From Serinus canaria (Eukaryota; Chordata; Aves; Passeriformes; Fringillidae): a stretch of DNA of 64,000 nt. The translations under genes were made by a program, and so were the position numbers. Below the pieces are notes generated by a model, which did not search any database, was not told where the DNA came from, and saw only the letters and a program-made list of their open reading frames with translations. Below, piece by piece: positions 1 to 11,300 of this stretch (the stretch's first letter is position 1; every line of letters begins with the position of its first letter). Where the stretch lies: the NCBI RefSeq assembly GCF_022539315.1, contig NC_066314.1:64899543-64963542 (forward strand), read 5' to 3'.

Positions 1-828
1 CTGCTTAAGAGAAAGCCTGGACTGGAACATCAGAGGTCCTGACAAGTCAGGACAGAAGGGTGATGCCACAGCTGCATGGAGAATTGGGAACAGCACCTGA
101 CACAAAGAAGTCCAGGGACAAGCATAATAAATTTGCTGCTGGCTTAAACTGGGACATATTTATCATTTGTCCAAACTCAATGAGTTTGTCAACTCATTTT
201 GAAACAATAACTTCACCTTTTAGTCAAAAAAAATCTGATGAGAACCTCCTGCTGAGCAATGGTGACAAGGAAAGCGATCTCAGACACTGCAGATCAGAGT
301 ATGGGTTTTACATTTACCATAAAAAAAAACCAAGCCTAAAATAAAATAAAAAATTGCAAATGATATCTTTCTCACCTTTTACTCCAGTTGCCCTTTTCTC
401 CTCCAGTCACACACACAGAGAAAGACAGAAGTCCTTCTCAGCTGCTCTGCAAACAATGGACACAAAAAGAAGTAGAAGCACTCTTGTCTGTAGGCAGATG
501 CCAAGCACAGGATTCCCAGCTCAGGTGTTCCAAGGCTGTGAAAGAGCTCACTGTCCTGTGACCCAGAGGACCAAGAGGATTTCCCACCAACTTTCAAAAA
601 TAGCTCACAAGTGCTTTTGGACTAGAGAAGTTTCTTCTCCCCATAGGAGTATCTGAGGAAACACCAAATGGAAATGAACAGTTTTTGCTGTGAGCATGGA
701 TGTCACTTCAGGTACTGGCAGAAGGCTGGGAATTCACTCACCTGCTGGACTTTGCAGCTTTTATTAAATAAAACCAGAACAATTGGGCTTTTTCTTTTTT
801 TTTCCACCACAGTTGCACTAGCTGTTTA

Positions 829-904
829 TACCCCCCATGGCAGGGGATTGGAACTATATGATCTTTAAGATCCTTAAGGTCTGACCATTCTATGATTCTG
901 TGAT
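829..904 (+). mobile_element. CR1 3' end fragment, 5'-truncated
   Basis: Contains the CR1 3' landmark GGGGATTGGAACTATATGATC, with its TTTAAGATCC continuation and the octamer tail ATTCTATG ATTCTGTG. Only the last ~75 bases are left, as is usual for 5'-truncated CR1 inserts. Confidence 0.85.
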
Positions 905-3010
905 TTAGAGAACAACATAAATAAGTCAAAAAATTGTTTGCTTGAGTTTGAGGTGTGCCTAAAGTGAGACTGGAGTCATGTGAAAACTCACATGAATCTC
1001 AGCAGAATATCAGCCATGAAGAGGGAAGCTAGAGTGACCCACATCATCTTGCAATCAAATTTATTTGATTGAAAACATGACAACAACCCCTATGAGAGCT
1101 CTGGCATTGATTTTATCATTCATTTGCAAAAATGAATTTTAAGTATGTATTTTTCTGATGCTATCACAGCTTTATAGGTTATTTTCTGAAGAATTCAAGC
1201 TACACTCCACCCTGATAACAGCTTTCTCATACAGGGAAATCTCGTGCATAATACAGTAACCCTACCAAACATGCTCTTACAATAGTTTTCATCTGCTTTT
1301 TAAATTTCACATTATTATCCACAGCCCACAGCAGAATGTCAGCTGTGGGACTGGATCAAAATTCAATTCTGCACTCCCTTATGGATGGGACAATAGATAT
1401 TCAACCACAGATCAGCTGAGGAGAGGTAAAAGAGTTTGCATTCTCAGCAACAAGACTGATGGATTTATGCAAACAGTGAAATAAAAATTAACATAAATGT
1501 AACAAGAGTTAAAAAACAGACATTAGTCTATTTTAAAATGGAAACACAAGAAAGCAGACAAGTAAACAAGTGAAATGTCCTTAAAATGAAAGGCTCTGGA
1601 AAGCCTCTTCACAGCAAAAGTGAAGGTTCTGCAGAGCTCAAGTTCCATGTTTGTTGATGTCCACCTCAGAAACATCAGGGATCAGCTCCATGCCCTTGAA
1701 GGCAACCATCACAATCCCATTAATTGCTCTATCAGTTGTGTGCACAGTTTAAGAGCCTGAACCTAATCAAGCCTCAAGCCTTCAAGGGGACGATTGACCC
1801 CAGCAGTGAGCTCCTGCTTCATCATCTCAATTAAAGCATTTATTTTTGAATGAAAAGTAATGGAAGCCTCGATTCTTTTGAAGCATTCAGTTCCTCATGG
1901 TGACTTTTTCTGCAAGAGTATAAATTGCCAGATGGCATCTCTGCACCAAATTCCACTTCAGAAAATAGCAGCTTGAAGACTTAAGTGCAATTTTGGGTTG
2001 AAATGCTCTTGCTGTGCTGCCATTTTCAGCTTGGAACAGACATTTCAGGAACTGCAAAATGTTCTTGAGCATTCAGGACCTGCAATGATCTGCAGCATGC
2101 AGTAATTGAATCAGCATGGTAATCTTCTCTTTGGAGCCCATTTAAGTCAAACTCACAAGAACAGCCTGCTTCCAAATACAGCACAAATGCAGATCTAATG
2201 CAATGATCAGACAATAAGATCAAAAACATGGAGGAAATGCTTTCTTCCAAAACGTATAATTAAATTCTAGACCTCACTGATACAGGAGGCTTTGGGATTG
2301 AGATAAAAAATCCCATCAGAGAAACACAATGACAATGCATGTGTCAGTAGCTATAGAAAACAGGAGTGCAGACTGAACCTCTGGCCAGGAGAAGCACCAA
2401 GAGAAGTATTTAAAGTAAAACACAAAATTTCAAAGGGATTCCTGTGCAGAGACATGTTCTTTTTCCTCCTGTCCTGTTCAGGAGCAAGTCAACAATCAAA
2501 AGGCAGCACAATTTGGTATGGAAACAGTTGCATAACATTGCAACCTCTCTCCTTTCTTAGTCATTATGGAAGTGCTGAGCTTTTTGCCTCCAGACCTTAG
2601 CTGTCACCTGAGGAAGGCTCATTGCAAGTGACAAGCTTTGTCTTCAAGCCAGGAGGGGTTATGGCAAAGATTACAATTAGCCCCATCATTCCTGGCTGCA
2701 CACATTAGGAGAATTGTCTTTATAAAACAAAAACATGTGGGAATAATTGGTTTTTCTTCCCCTTGCTTATCAGTCCCACCTGCAGCTGGAGTCAGTGGGA
2801 ACAAATGGGATTGTCTCTACCTGGGGCTCCCCAGCAGCCAGCACGGGTCAGTCACACACTGCAGGCACAATTTCCTGCCTCCAGGGCAGTGGTTTATTGC
2901 ACGTTATTTACAGAATTCTGCAAAGGCAAGAGAAGTCCAGGTCTGCACATAAATACACCATGATACTTTTTAAAGCAACTTTTCTACTACATTTACTCCC
3001 TGGGCCTTTC

Positions 3011-3403
3011 CATAGAATCCCAGAGCCATTCAGGCTGGAAAACACCTCCAAGGCCACTGAGTCCAGCCTGTGCCTGACCCCCACCTTGCCACCAGGCCAG
3101 AGCACTGAGTGCCATGTCCAGGCATTCCTTGGACACCTCCAGGGATGGGGACTCCACCACCTCCCTGCATAGTCCCTGCCAAAGCCTGGCCACCCTTTCA
3201 GTGAAGAAATTCCTCCTGATATCCAAGCTCCCCTGGCACAGCTTGAAGCCCTTTCCTTCTGTCCTGTCCCTTTTTCCCTGAGAAAACAGCCTGACACCCC
3301 AGGCTGCTCCCTCCTGTCAGGGAGCTCTGCAGAGCCAGAAGGTTCCCCTGAGCCTCCTTTTCTTCACCCCGAGCCCCCCCAGCTCCCTGACCTGCTCCAC
3401 ATG
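3011..3403 (-). mobile_element. CR1 fragment with ORF2 C-terminal remnant
   Basis: Antisense CR1. The low-coordinate end is the element's 3' end (CATAGAATCCCAGAG on plus). The minus strand translates in pieces to the CR1 reverse-transcriptase tail: [12 protein letters not shown] and [13 protein letters not shown] residues, and LRGTFWLCRAP in place of [11 protein letters not shown]. Frames shift between pieces, so it is dead. Two open frames of about 130 codons here are by-products. Confidence 0.9.
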
Positions 3404-4531
3404 CGCTGACTCCCAAGAACCTTCACTGTATTCCTGATGGGATATCACAGCTCTTTCAGAGTCAATGAGAAAAAAATCTTTAAAATGTAACTCCACATAT
3501 ACTATTTCAGTGCAGACTGGATGCTGAAGTGTCAGATCAGACAAGCAATTAGGATTTTGTGGGCTTTACTCCCAATTATAGAAATGGCTGAATGAGCTGG
3601 ATGGGGAAGAATCAGAGCATTATGAGACTTGTGTTTGTCTTTCTGCAATTACAGGGGAGAATTTAGATGAAACCATTCTGCTGTCTGTGGCTTTAATGAA
3701 GACCACTTGCCTTGCCTAATCAAAAAAACAAAAAGTATATAGTTGAGATCCAAAAATATCTTGGTTTAATGACGCACACAGGCAGAAGTTTATAAGTGGG
3801 CAAACTTCCTTGCTGCACAGCCTCAGTGCACCTGTGCAACAGCTGGGTTTAATCTGCCAGGGACTGTATTTTAGGCTGGAAACTGAATAGTGCCCCACCC
3901 AGCCATGGTCCTGTCCACAGGCTTTTAACATTTCAGTGAGGGTAGAAAAATTGTATTCTGTGGGTTAAAGAAATCCAGGGATGATCTATGTGGTGTTGGG
4001 TGTTTAAAGAGAAGAAAATGAAGGAAAAAAAGAGGGCGATTCAGCTAACAAGAAAACAGCCTAATCACCTGGTCTGGTGCAGCAAACAGAACACCTTAGA
4101 CTTACCAATAAACATGATTGATACTTGTGCTACTTTCATTCCAGAACAGTATGGGCAAACAGGATTCTGATCAATTCCAGTTTAGTTTATAATTTTCACA
4201 GCTTTGTTAGAAATAAGATCTGCACTTCTTCCATATCTTTCAGCAGCTACATGTATTAATAGTCTGCTCAGTACAATAACACAATAACAAACACACAGAC
4301 ATAGACATAAAGATCAAATACTCTGTCCAAGGGCCAAGCACAAATAATTATCAGCCAAACGACAGCAGGGTAAATAAACAAGGCTCTAAAGCTGCAGGCT
4401 TTCCCAGCAGTGATTTAGGAGACCTATCTTTGGACACTTTTTTCTTCCTCCCCCTCCAATCGTGGGTAAGATCTTGATACCACTGACCTAAGTGGAGCCA
4501 GGTTTTTAACCATTAGCCTTGCCATCCACAC

Positions 4532-4577
4532 CCATCTGTTAAACAGATGGTATGAGATCAGGCTATGATCTCATACC
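4532..4577. repeat. Two overlapping perfect hairpins
   Basis: CCATCTGTT-A-AACAGATGG (9-bp stem) shares its last GG with a second stem, GGTATGAGATCA / TGATCTCATACC (12 bp, loop GGCTA). All pairs are Watson-Crick. Confidence 0.93.
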
Positions 4578-5053
4578 TTCTCAGGCACAATATCAAACCC
4601 CAAAGCATCTAGAGCAAAGGAGCTGCATGTGACAAGACCATCTCTACACCACTGCTTCACCATGAAGATCAGCAGAGGTCTCTTTCCCAAACTTGCAGAA
4701 GGCAGGTTTTTCCAAAACTGCCATAAAAATGTTGGTTGGCTTGCTCTGTAAGGTCTGACACTGCAGGGCACTGTTCCTAAGACTCCCTTTTACACTGCCC
4801 CTTCTCCCTTCTATTTTTGAAACCACTCTTTTTTGCATTGAAGATTGCTGGACTGAAAAGTGAAACACATAAAAAAATTAACCAAAGTTATTACTGAAAT
4901 AATAAACCCTCCTTAACACTGTGATTAAACTGTCAATTTATGGCCATGTGGAAAAGTTATTCCACCAACAGCCAATCCAGTCCACTGATGCTTCCTGCCA
5001 ATTCAGAAGCTAATACAGCATCTCAGTGCTATCTGGCAATGTTCTGGTCTATA

Positions 5054-5570
5054 AATCACAAAATCATTTAGGCTGGAGAAGATCTCTAAAAACATCAACA
5101 CCAACTGTTAACCAAACACTGCCCAGGCCACCACTAAACCACGACCCCAAGTGCCATATCCATGACATTTAAATATGCCCAGGGATTCTGACTTCACCAT
5201 TCTCTAGCCAGCCTTTTCCAATGTTTGAAAACCCTTTCTATGAAGAAATTTTCCTTAATGGCCACCTGAACCTCCCCTGGCACAGCTTGAGGCCATTTCC
5301 CCATGTCCTGTCCCCTGCTATTTGGGAGAACAGACCAATCCCAATCTGGCTGCCCCCTCCTGTCAGGGAGTTGTAGAGAGCCAGAAGGTCCCCCCTGAGC
5401 CTCCTTTTCTCCAGGCTGAGCCCCCCCAGCTCCCTCAGCTGCTCCTGGTACTCCAGACCCTTCCCCAACTCTGTTCCCTTCTCGAGGTCTTTCTTGCAGT
5501 GGGGATCCCAGAACTGCCCATGGGATTTGCAGTGTCCCAGCAGTGCCAGCACAGGGACACTTTCCCTTTC
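5054..5570 (-). mobile_element. CR1 fragment with long ORF2 tail
   Basis: At over 500 bp this is one of the two longest CR1 copies here (with 30842-31240), inserted antisense. The minus strand keeps about 111 open codons including [20 protein letters not shown] and GNGLKLCQGRF, the conserved end of CR1 ORF2. The 3' third (5054-5240) is much more diverged than the rest. This copy is not intact. Confidence 0.9.
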
Positions 5571-8097
5571 CATCAGCTACAGATCAACACCCTCTCATCT
5601 GTGGCCCATCTCAGACAGAGTGAAGCTCCTCCTCTCAAGGGACTGATGAAAAGTCATTCCTCAAGCCATGACATTCCATTGGTTACACATCCATCAGGGG
5701 CTGGGACCCTGGATTGTGTTCCTTGTTTTGGGGCCTGGTTATGTGTGACCTCAAGTGCCATTGTAACCACAGAAATTCAGGATCCTCCTGAGTCCAGTGA
5801 CCAGGACCAAGCTCTGGGAGAAGCTCTGCCCTGAAGCTCTGCTTTAGATCAAAAAGGTTGAATGCAGTGAGAACACTTGCTTTTCATTTTAATGAGTGAA
5901 AGGGAGGGCAAGTAGCTGCAGTTGACCTGAAGCAAATGGGTTTTTTTCTATAAGTTTTGCTGAACTGGAAAATCAACTTTTCACAAAGCCCTTAATCAAC
6001 ACAGGGTTTCATGGTGAATACAGATGGATAAACTCCCCCACTGTATATTGCATTTTTTTTCCTTTTCTTCCTCAGTTTCAATTTTTCTCAGGAATGAGCT
6101 TTGCTTACACTAACTTAGAAGTTTGAGCTTAGAGGCTTAGAGGTGCAAGATGAGATTCCTAATCCCCTAGTGCAGCCACTCCATGGAAATTAGAAAACCT
6201 CCTCCTTTTCAAGATTTATCTGTGACTTTCAGTTAATCAAGCACAAGAGAAGGATCTCAGCCTGCATAGAATTCAACATTAGAAGGAAATGAAATTTACC
6301 AGACACATGCATTAAAAATTAAAAAATAAGCAAAACCCCAGCCCTTTGCCCAAATAAACCAGCAGATTTCTGAGTTCTTGGGGCTGTGGGGTGAGGAGAC
6401 AATGCTGAATTCCCGTGGTGAAAGAATACATGTGCACAAATGACACCTTGAAACATACAGCTCGTGGTGTTATCTGGGAGATGAAAGTTTCACCACAACA
6501 GAATGTGAGAGGGTCTTTGCCAGTGACAAGCCCTCTCACAAGTCTTTACCCTGAAAAGAAAGGAATGCCAGCACACCCAGTCACTTCTGCATCTCCTGTC
6601 ACCATCATTTTCTTTCCCATGCTCATCTTGGCCAGCTGTGACATTGTCCCAGCTCTTCTCTATTTGAACAGCTGGATGTCCCAATGGTATTCTGGATGGT
6701 ATTCTGGAGCAGCAAGGTGGCCCTGCCAGGCAATTCCCATCCTCATCCACAGCTCTTGCTGGGCTTGGCCATGTCTCACCACAGACATTTACAGGGATAG
6801 ACAGAGAGCTGCCTGACTGACTTACAGACAGAGAGCTGGAGGATGGTGGAGCTCTGAAAGTAAACTCAGACTCTAAACTTCATTTGTTCGTGGTTTAGTT
6901 CTTCTCAAGGGCTTCAAAGCAAAAATTATCACATTTTCTCACAAGATTTCCTTAGCAACAAGCTCTGTAGAAATTCCTTTTGCACAAATCCCCAGGATGG
7001 TTTCAACACAGCTTTAGGCAAATCTCATTTTTAAATGGCAGCTCAGATTCTTCTACTCACCTTTGCTTTCATGAAGCAACTCGAGATTTTGCCAATTGAC
7101 ATTGGGGTGATCACCACATGTCAGCCATTACTCTATATTACCATGCTATTATTTTTTCTCAAATATTTATCTTAACAATACCCCTGAATGGTTAAGAAGT
7201 GTTTTGAATTTCCCACCTGTAAAACAGGAATTAGGAAACCTTCCCCAACAAACCCACAATAAAAGGCAAAGTCTAATGTCCTCAAGGTGAAATGTGGACT
7301 CTAAATCTGAGCACATCTTTCTCAAACACACTGTCTAGACAAAAGATTTTTCAGTAAAAAGCCAATAAATAAATAATATAGATAATAATTAAGTAATGTA
7401 AGTATAAGTAGTAATTATTAAGTAATATTTAGGTTTTCCCACTATACTCGCACAAGCCTGAAAACTTTCTGAAACCTCAGAAAAGAGAGGTTTTATTCTT
7501 ATCTCATGGAAAAATCTGTTTGGGAGCTACTAGGAGGAGTCTTGAAGGAATCTGAGCATACCAAAAACATGCTTCCTATACTGAGTTCAATCCCAAACTC
7601 AACTGACTTTGTTTTCAGCATCTAAAGAAAAATTGTTGAAATAAATATTGAAATATTTATTCAATTATTATTCAAAATAATGTTCAAATAATATTCAATT
7701 TTTTTCTGAACAAGAGACATTGGACCTACTTGGGTTGACTAACTGTGATGGGGCAAGAATTGCACTGACCTGAAGAAAGAAAAAAAAAGCTGCCAGCCTC
7801 AGCACACAAGGCTGCAGGGGCCAGAAGACACAGGCACTGCAGGGATGGAGCCATAAGTGATAGATTCTCTGGCCACAGGCAGGTGTAATAGCACATGTTA
7901 CTGACCCAAAGCTCCCTCCATCAGGATGCTCCTTCCCAACACAGGAGCCAGAACTCCTGCAGAAAATTCCCCCCAGATTATTTGCATCTGCTCAGGCAAT
8001 TGCATTCAGCACACAAAAATCTTGACTGGCATTAAGAAAAGCAGATCACTTTGGCCAAGACCTCCCTTGTCAGAAGTGACAACTCTGTGTCACAGCT

Positions 8098-8340
8098 CCA
8101 CGCCCTGCTCTCAGCTCTGTCTCTCACTCCAAGCCCTGCTCTCAGCTCTGTCTCTCACTCCAAGCCCTGCTCTCAGCTCTGTCTCTCACTCCAAGCCCTG
8201 CTCTCAGCTCTGTCTCTCACTCCAAGCCCTGCTCTCAGCTCTGTCTCTCACTCCAAGCCCTGCTCTCAGCTCTCTCTCTCACTCCAAGCCCTGCTCTCAG
8301 CTCTCTCTGTCTCTCACTCCAAGCCCTGCTCTCAGCTCTC
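8098..8340 (+). repeat. 31-bp minisatellite, about 7.7 copies
   Basis: Tandem unit CCAAGCCCTGCTCTCAGCTC plus TGTCTCTCACT, 31 bp. Copies start at 8098, 8129, 8160, 8191, 8222, 8253, 8284 (this one is 35 bp, with an extra TCTC) and 8319 (partial). Copies 2-5 are identical, which points to recent expansion or homogenisation. As 31 is not a multiple of 3, successive units are read in rotating frames, so open frames across it show a 31-residue period; these are not genes. Confidence 0.97.
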
Positions 8341-11300
8341 CAGCCCTTGTTGTGCCGTGGGTTCAGCTGTGACAGAGGTAAGTTTTGCTGTCACCCAGCA
8401 GCCCATATCTCTGTAATTCCTGTGGAGCTGCTCAGAACTCCAGGCCTCTCTACAGCACTGAGCCTTCAATCAAAATAAATTGTTTGTTTCTTTCTGACCA
8501 CAAGAAGAAGTTGGGTTTCACCGTTTGCTTTGGCTACGTGGCCTGACTGAAAACATGCTCTAATGCTGGGAACTCGATGCAGCCCTGTCTGGAGCTGAAG
8601 TCATACAGTTGCAGTTTACAGCTCTGACTGACAGAGCCAAATAATTCAGAACTGTTTTTGAGGCCATGGCACTCACCAAGCAAGCCTTCCTTGCAGCCCT
8701 CATTGTACAGGGAACATCCCCACGAGCATGAAGATGAAGATACTCAATAAAGGGTTTTGAAGGATGGCATGAGGAAGAGTTTCCAGGAACACAGGAATAC
8801 TTGAGCTAGCATGGGAATGGAATGCCACCCAGCTGGCACAGCTTGTGGCTCCTCAGGGCTCTCTTCAGCCTGCCCACAGCACCCAAACCTCCTTGGCTCA
8901 CCCCAGGCTCCCCTGCAGATCAGGCTGTCCCAGCGTGAAGTGATCTGCTTCACTACTCTGACAGCAGCTTGGGAACAGAAAGACAAATGATAATGTTTGA
9001 AAACATTATTTTCCGAGTTTATGCTCTTCCTTGTTGCTGGAAGAGCTGCCCTGAATCCTCCTTGTTCTTCACACTTTTCTCACTCACAAATGCTGCTGCC
9101 TCTGTCTCCAAGTCCCCAGCTCCCTGGCACATCTCCTGCTGTAAAACAGAGCCCACCAGCAGAAACTCGTGATAAGTCTCAGCATGGGTGCAATCCTGCA
9201 GTTAACAGAGACAGACAAAAACTACACTGAACTGGGACAAATCTGTAAATTTAGCTCCCCATCTTTTGTATCATCTAACAGAATGTCAGAAGACCATAAC
9301 ACAGCCTGAAAGAGGGTAAGACAATGTGGGTTCCTGAGACTGGGAGGGATTGGAGCCAGTGACCCAGGAGGTCTCATCCCTTCCCATGCTCTTCTTTTCT
9401 TTCCATGCTCCCTTCTTGCTGCTACACATCTAAATTTAGGCTGTAAACTAATTTTAACTGTAAGGGGCACGGGGTTGACTCTTTGGAGTGTCTGACACAT
9501 TGTAAGAGCAGGGTAACTAAAACACAAACACTTATGTAAATCCATCTTTGATTTTGTAATCAATTTAGTCCAGTAATTTGTTGCAGGGATTGGCTGAAGC
9601 AACATGCCAGAATTTTTACAGCCTCTCTGCCATAAAACTGACAAGCGTAGGTTTTCTGGTTTTGTTTTTACTTCCTTTCAAGTGTAATAACTTCCCTTTT
9701 CATAAAATGCCAACATATTCTTTTAAAACTGTCAGGCTGCCATCAACCTGGTCATGATCCAGTGCCAGGCCATAGCCAGACAAGATGAGTTACAAGGTAA
9801 TCTTTTCTCTGCCAAACAATACAAAGATATTGGCACCTTTTCTCACTGCTGCAAATCAGCTCAAAGGGCCACAGAAATCAGAAACCCAAGAAGGGCTTCT
9901 TCCGCTTTTTGGGGTTTGCCTTGCAAGGAAAGTGGTGCTCTGCAAGCAATCTAATGTTTCATTAATAGCATGCTGGCTTCTTCCCTTTCTCCAAGACTTT
10001 TCCTCCACAGAAGTCCTGGATATAATTTTAATGAAATTGAGGATACCCTCCCCCTCTCCAAGTTCCACACTGGATTCCTGAAGACCGGTTTCAAGGAAAC
10101 GCTACTCCCGAGATGAAATGCAAAGCAGCTGCACAGCTTTGGCAGGGGAGGCTGCATAAATGCCACCAGAAAGTGAATCACTGCCTCAGCCTAACTGGAA
10201 GTGTATCAATATTCCTGCTCAGGAAGGTCATGCAGCAGTGGAGACCATCCATAACATGTAGAAAAAATAGTACAAAAGGCCGCAGAACCAGAGGACAAGA
10301 CCCTATTTTTTTTCATGTAGCTGACATGGAAATTGAGGTTTTTCAAAGCTTCTCAGCCAGTAAGTTAATACATCAGTATGGTCAGAGTTTTAAGAGAGAT
10401 CTATAAAGCAGTGCTATTTGCACATGACTTCAAGACTGCACCTACATTCTTTACTGCTACAATCCCTCCAAATTTGCTTTTAAATGATTTGAGATGTCTG
10501 TGGATGGTACCAAACTTCCACCTCCTTCTTCCATCTCATGCTTGGGTATTCAAAGGAGGGCATGCCAGCTCCTAATTTAATAGCTCTGGAAGGACATCAA
10601 GAGTTGTGATGAAAACACGTGTCTCCATGCAGGACTTGCTGGGATAAATGCAGAACCACCAGGTTTGCACATGCAGAGACCAGGTAGGGATTTGTAAGAA
10701 GATCCAGTTAGTACTTCTGGGAGAATATTCTTTTTTTAAAAAACATTTTTAATTGTATGACCATAAAGTACACAATAAACCTAGAGACATTAGTGCATCA
10801 ATCTTTCCTCATACCAATCTGTTGTGCAACACAGCACTGATGTTTTGCCAAGCTGAGAAAAGTTCACCTGGACACTGACAGGAGTCAAGCTGGTTTCCAT
10901 TTTGCCTACATGGCACCACTGGGAACAGAAATTCCAGGAGTCAAACCCTGCTTTCAACTCAATGGGGACAACTCCCTGTTTCCCTCAAGGCAGAACAATG
11001 CTAAGTTAAGGACAGGATTCACATCCACAGTAGCAAAATAGTTAAAAATGCTAAGACATATCAAAAACTGAGACATCCACACACTCTGGCAATGTTTGCA
11101 ACAATAAAAGTATAAATATTATAACAGCAAGCATGTAGGGATATATTATCAGGTATTTGCTGATAATGGTGTGTTATGGAGTGATAATGGTACAGAGGAA
11201 AGGTGAAATTTTTTCCAAATGACTTCTCAGAATAGAAAGCATTGAATTAACTAATCTATTAATGGCATTTATTGCTATAATTACTTGGTATTAGAACAAA

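Larger units (their letters stand above)
1..8097. other. Non-coding DNA, distal downstream flank
   Basis: No gene recognised. It holds CR1 copies at 829-904, 3011-3403 and 5054-5570, a double hairpin at 4532-4577, and AT-rich simple sequence around 7360-7430 and 7640-7700. Open frames of 100-170 codons at 2638-3297 and 5238-5834 overlap CR1. The remaining unique sequence shows nothing I can name. Confidence 0.7.

Noticed and set aside
5322..5834. 170-codon open frame on plus, the longest in the window
   Set aside because: Over half of it is antisense to CR1 ORF2; the rest has no recognised features.
8098..8340. CRISPR-like array
   Set aside because: Repeats are directly adjacent without spacers, and the DNA is a vertebrate nuclear sequence.
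7926..8416. Overlapping open frames of 148 and 121 codons with 31-residue repeats
   Set aside because: They are translations of the 31-bp minisatellite in rotating frames, with no sign of a start context or domain.
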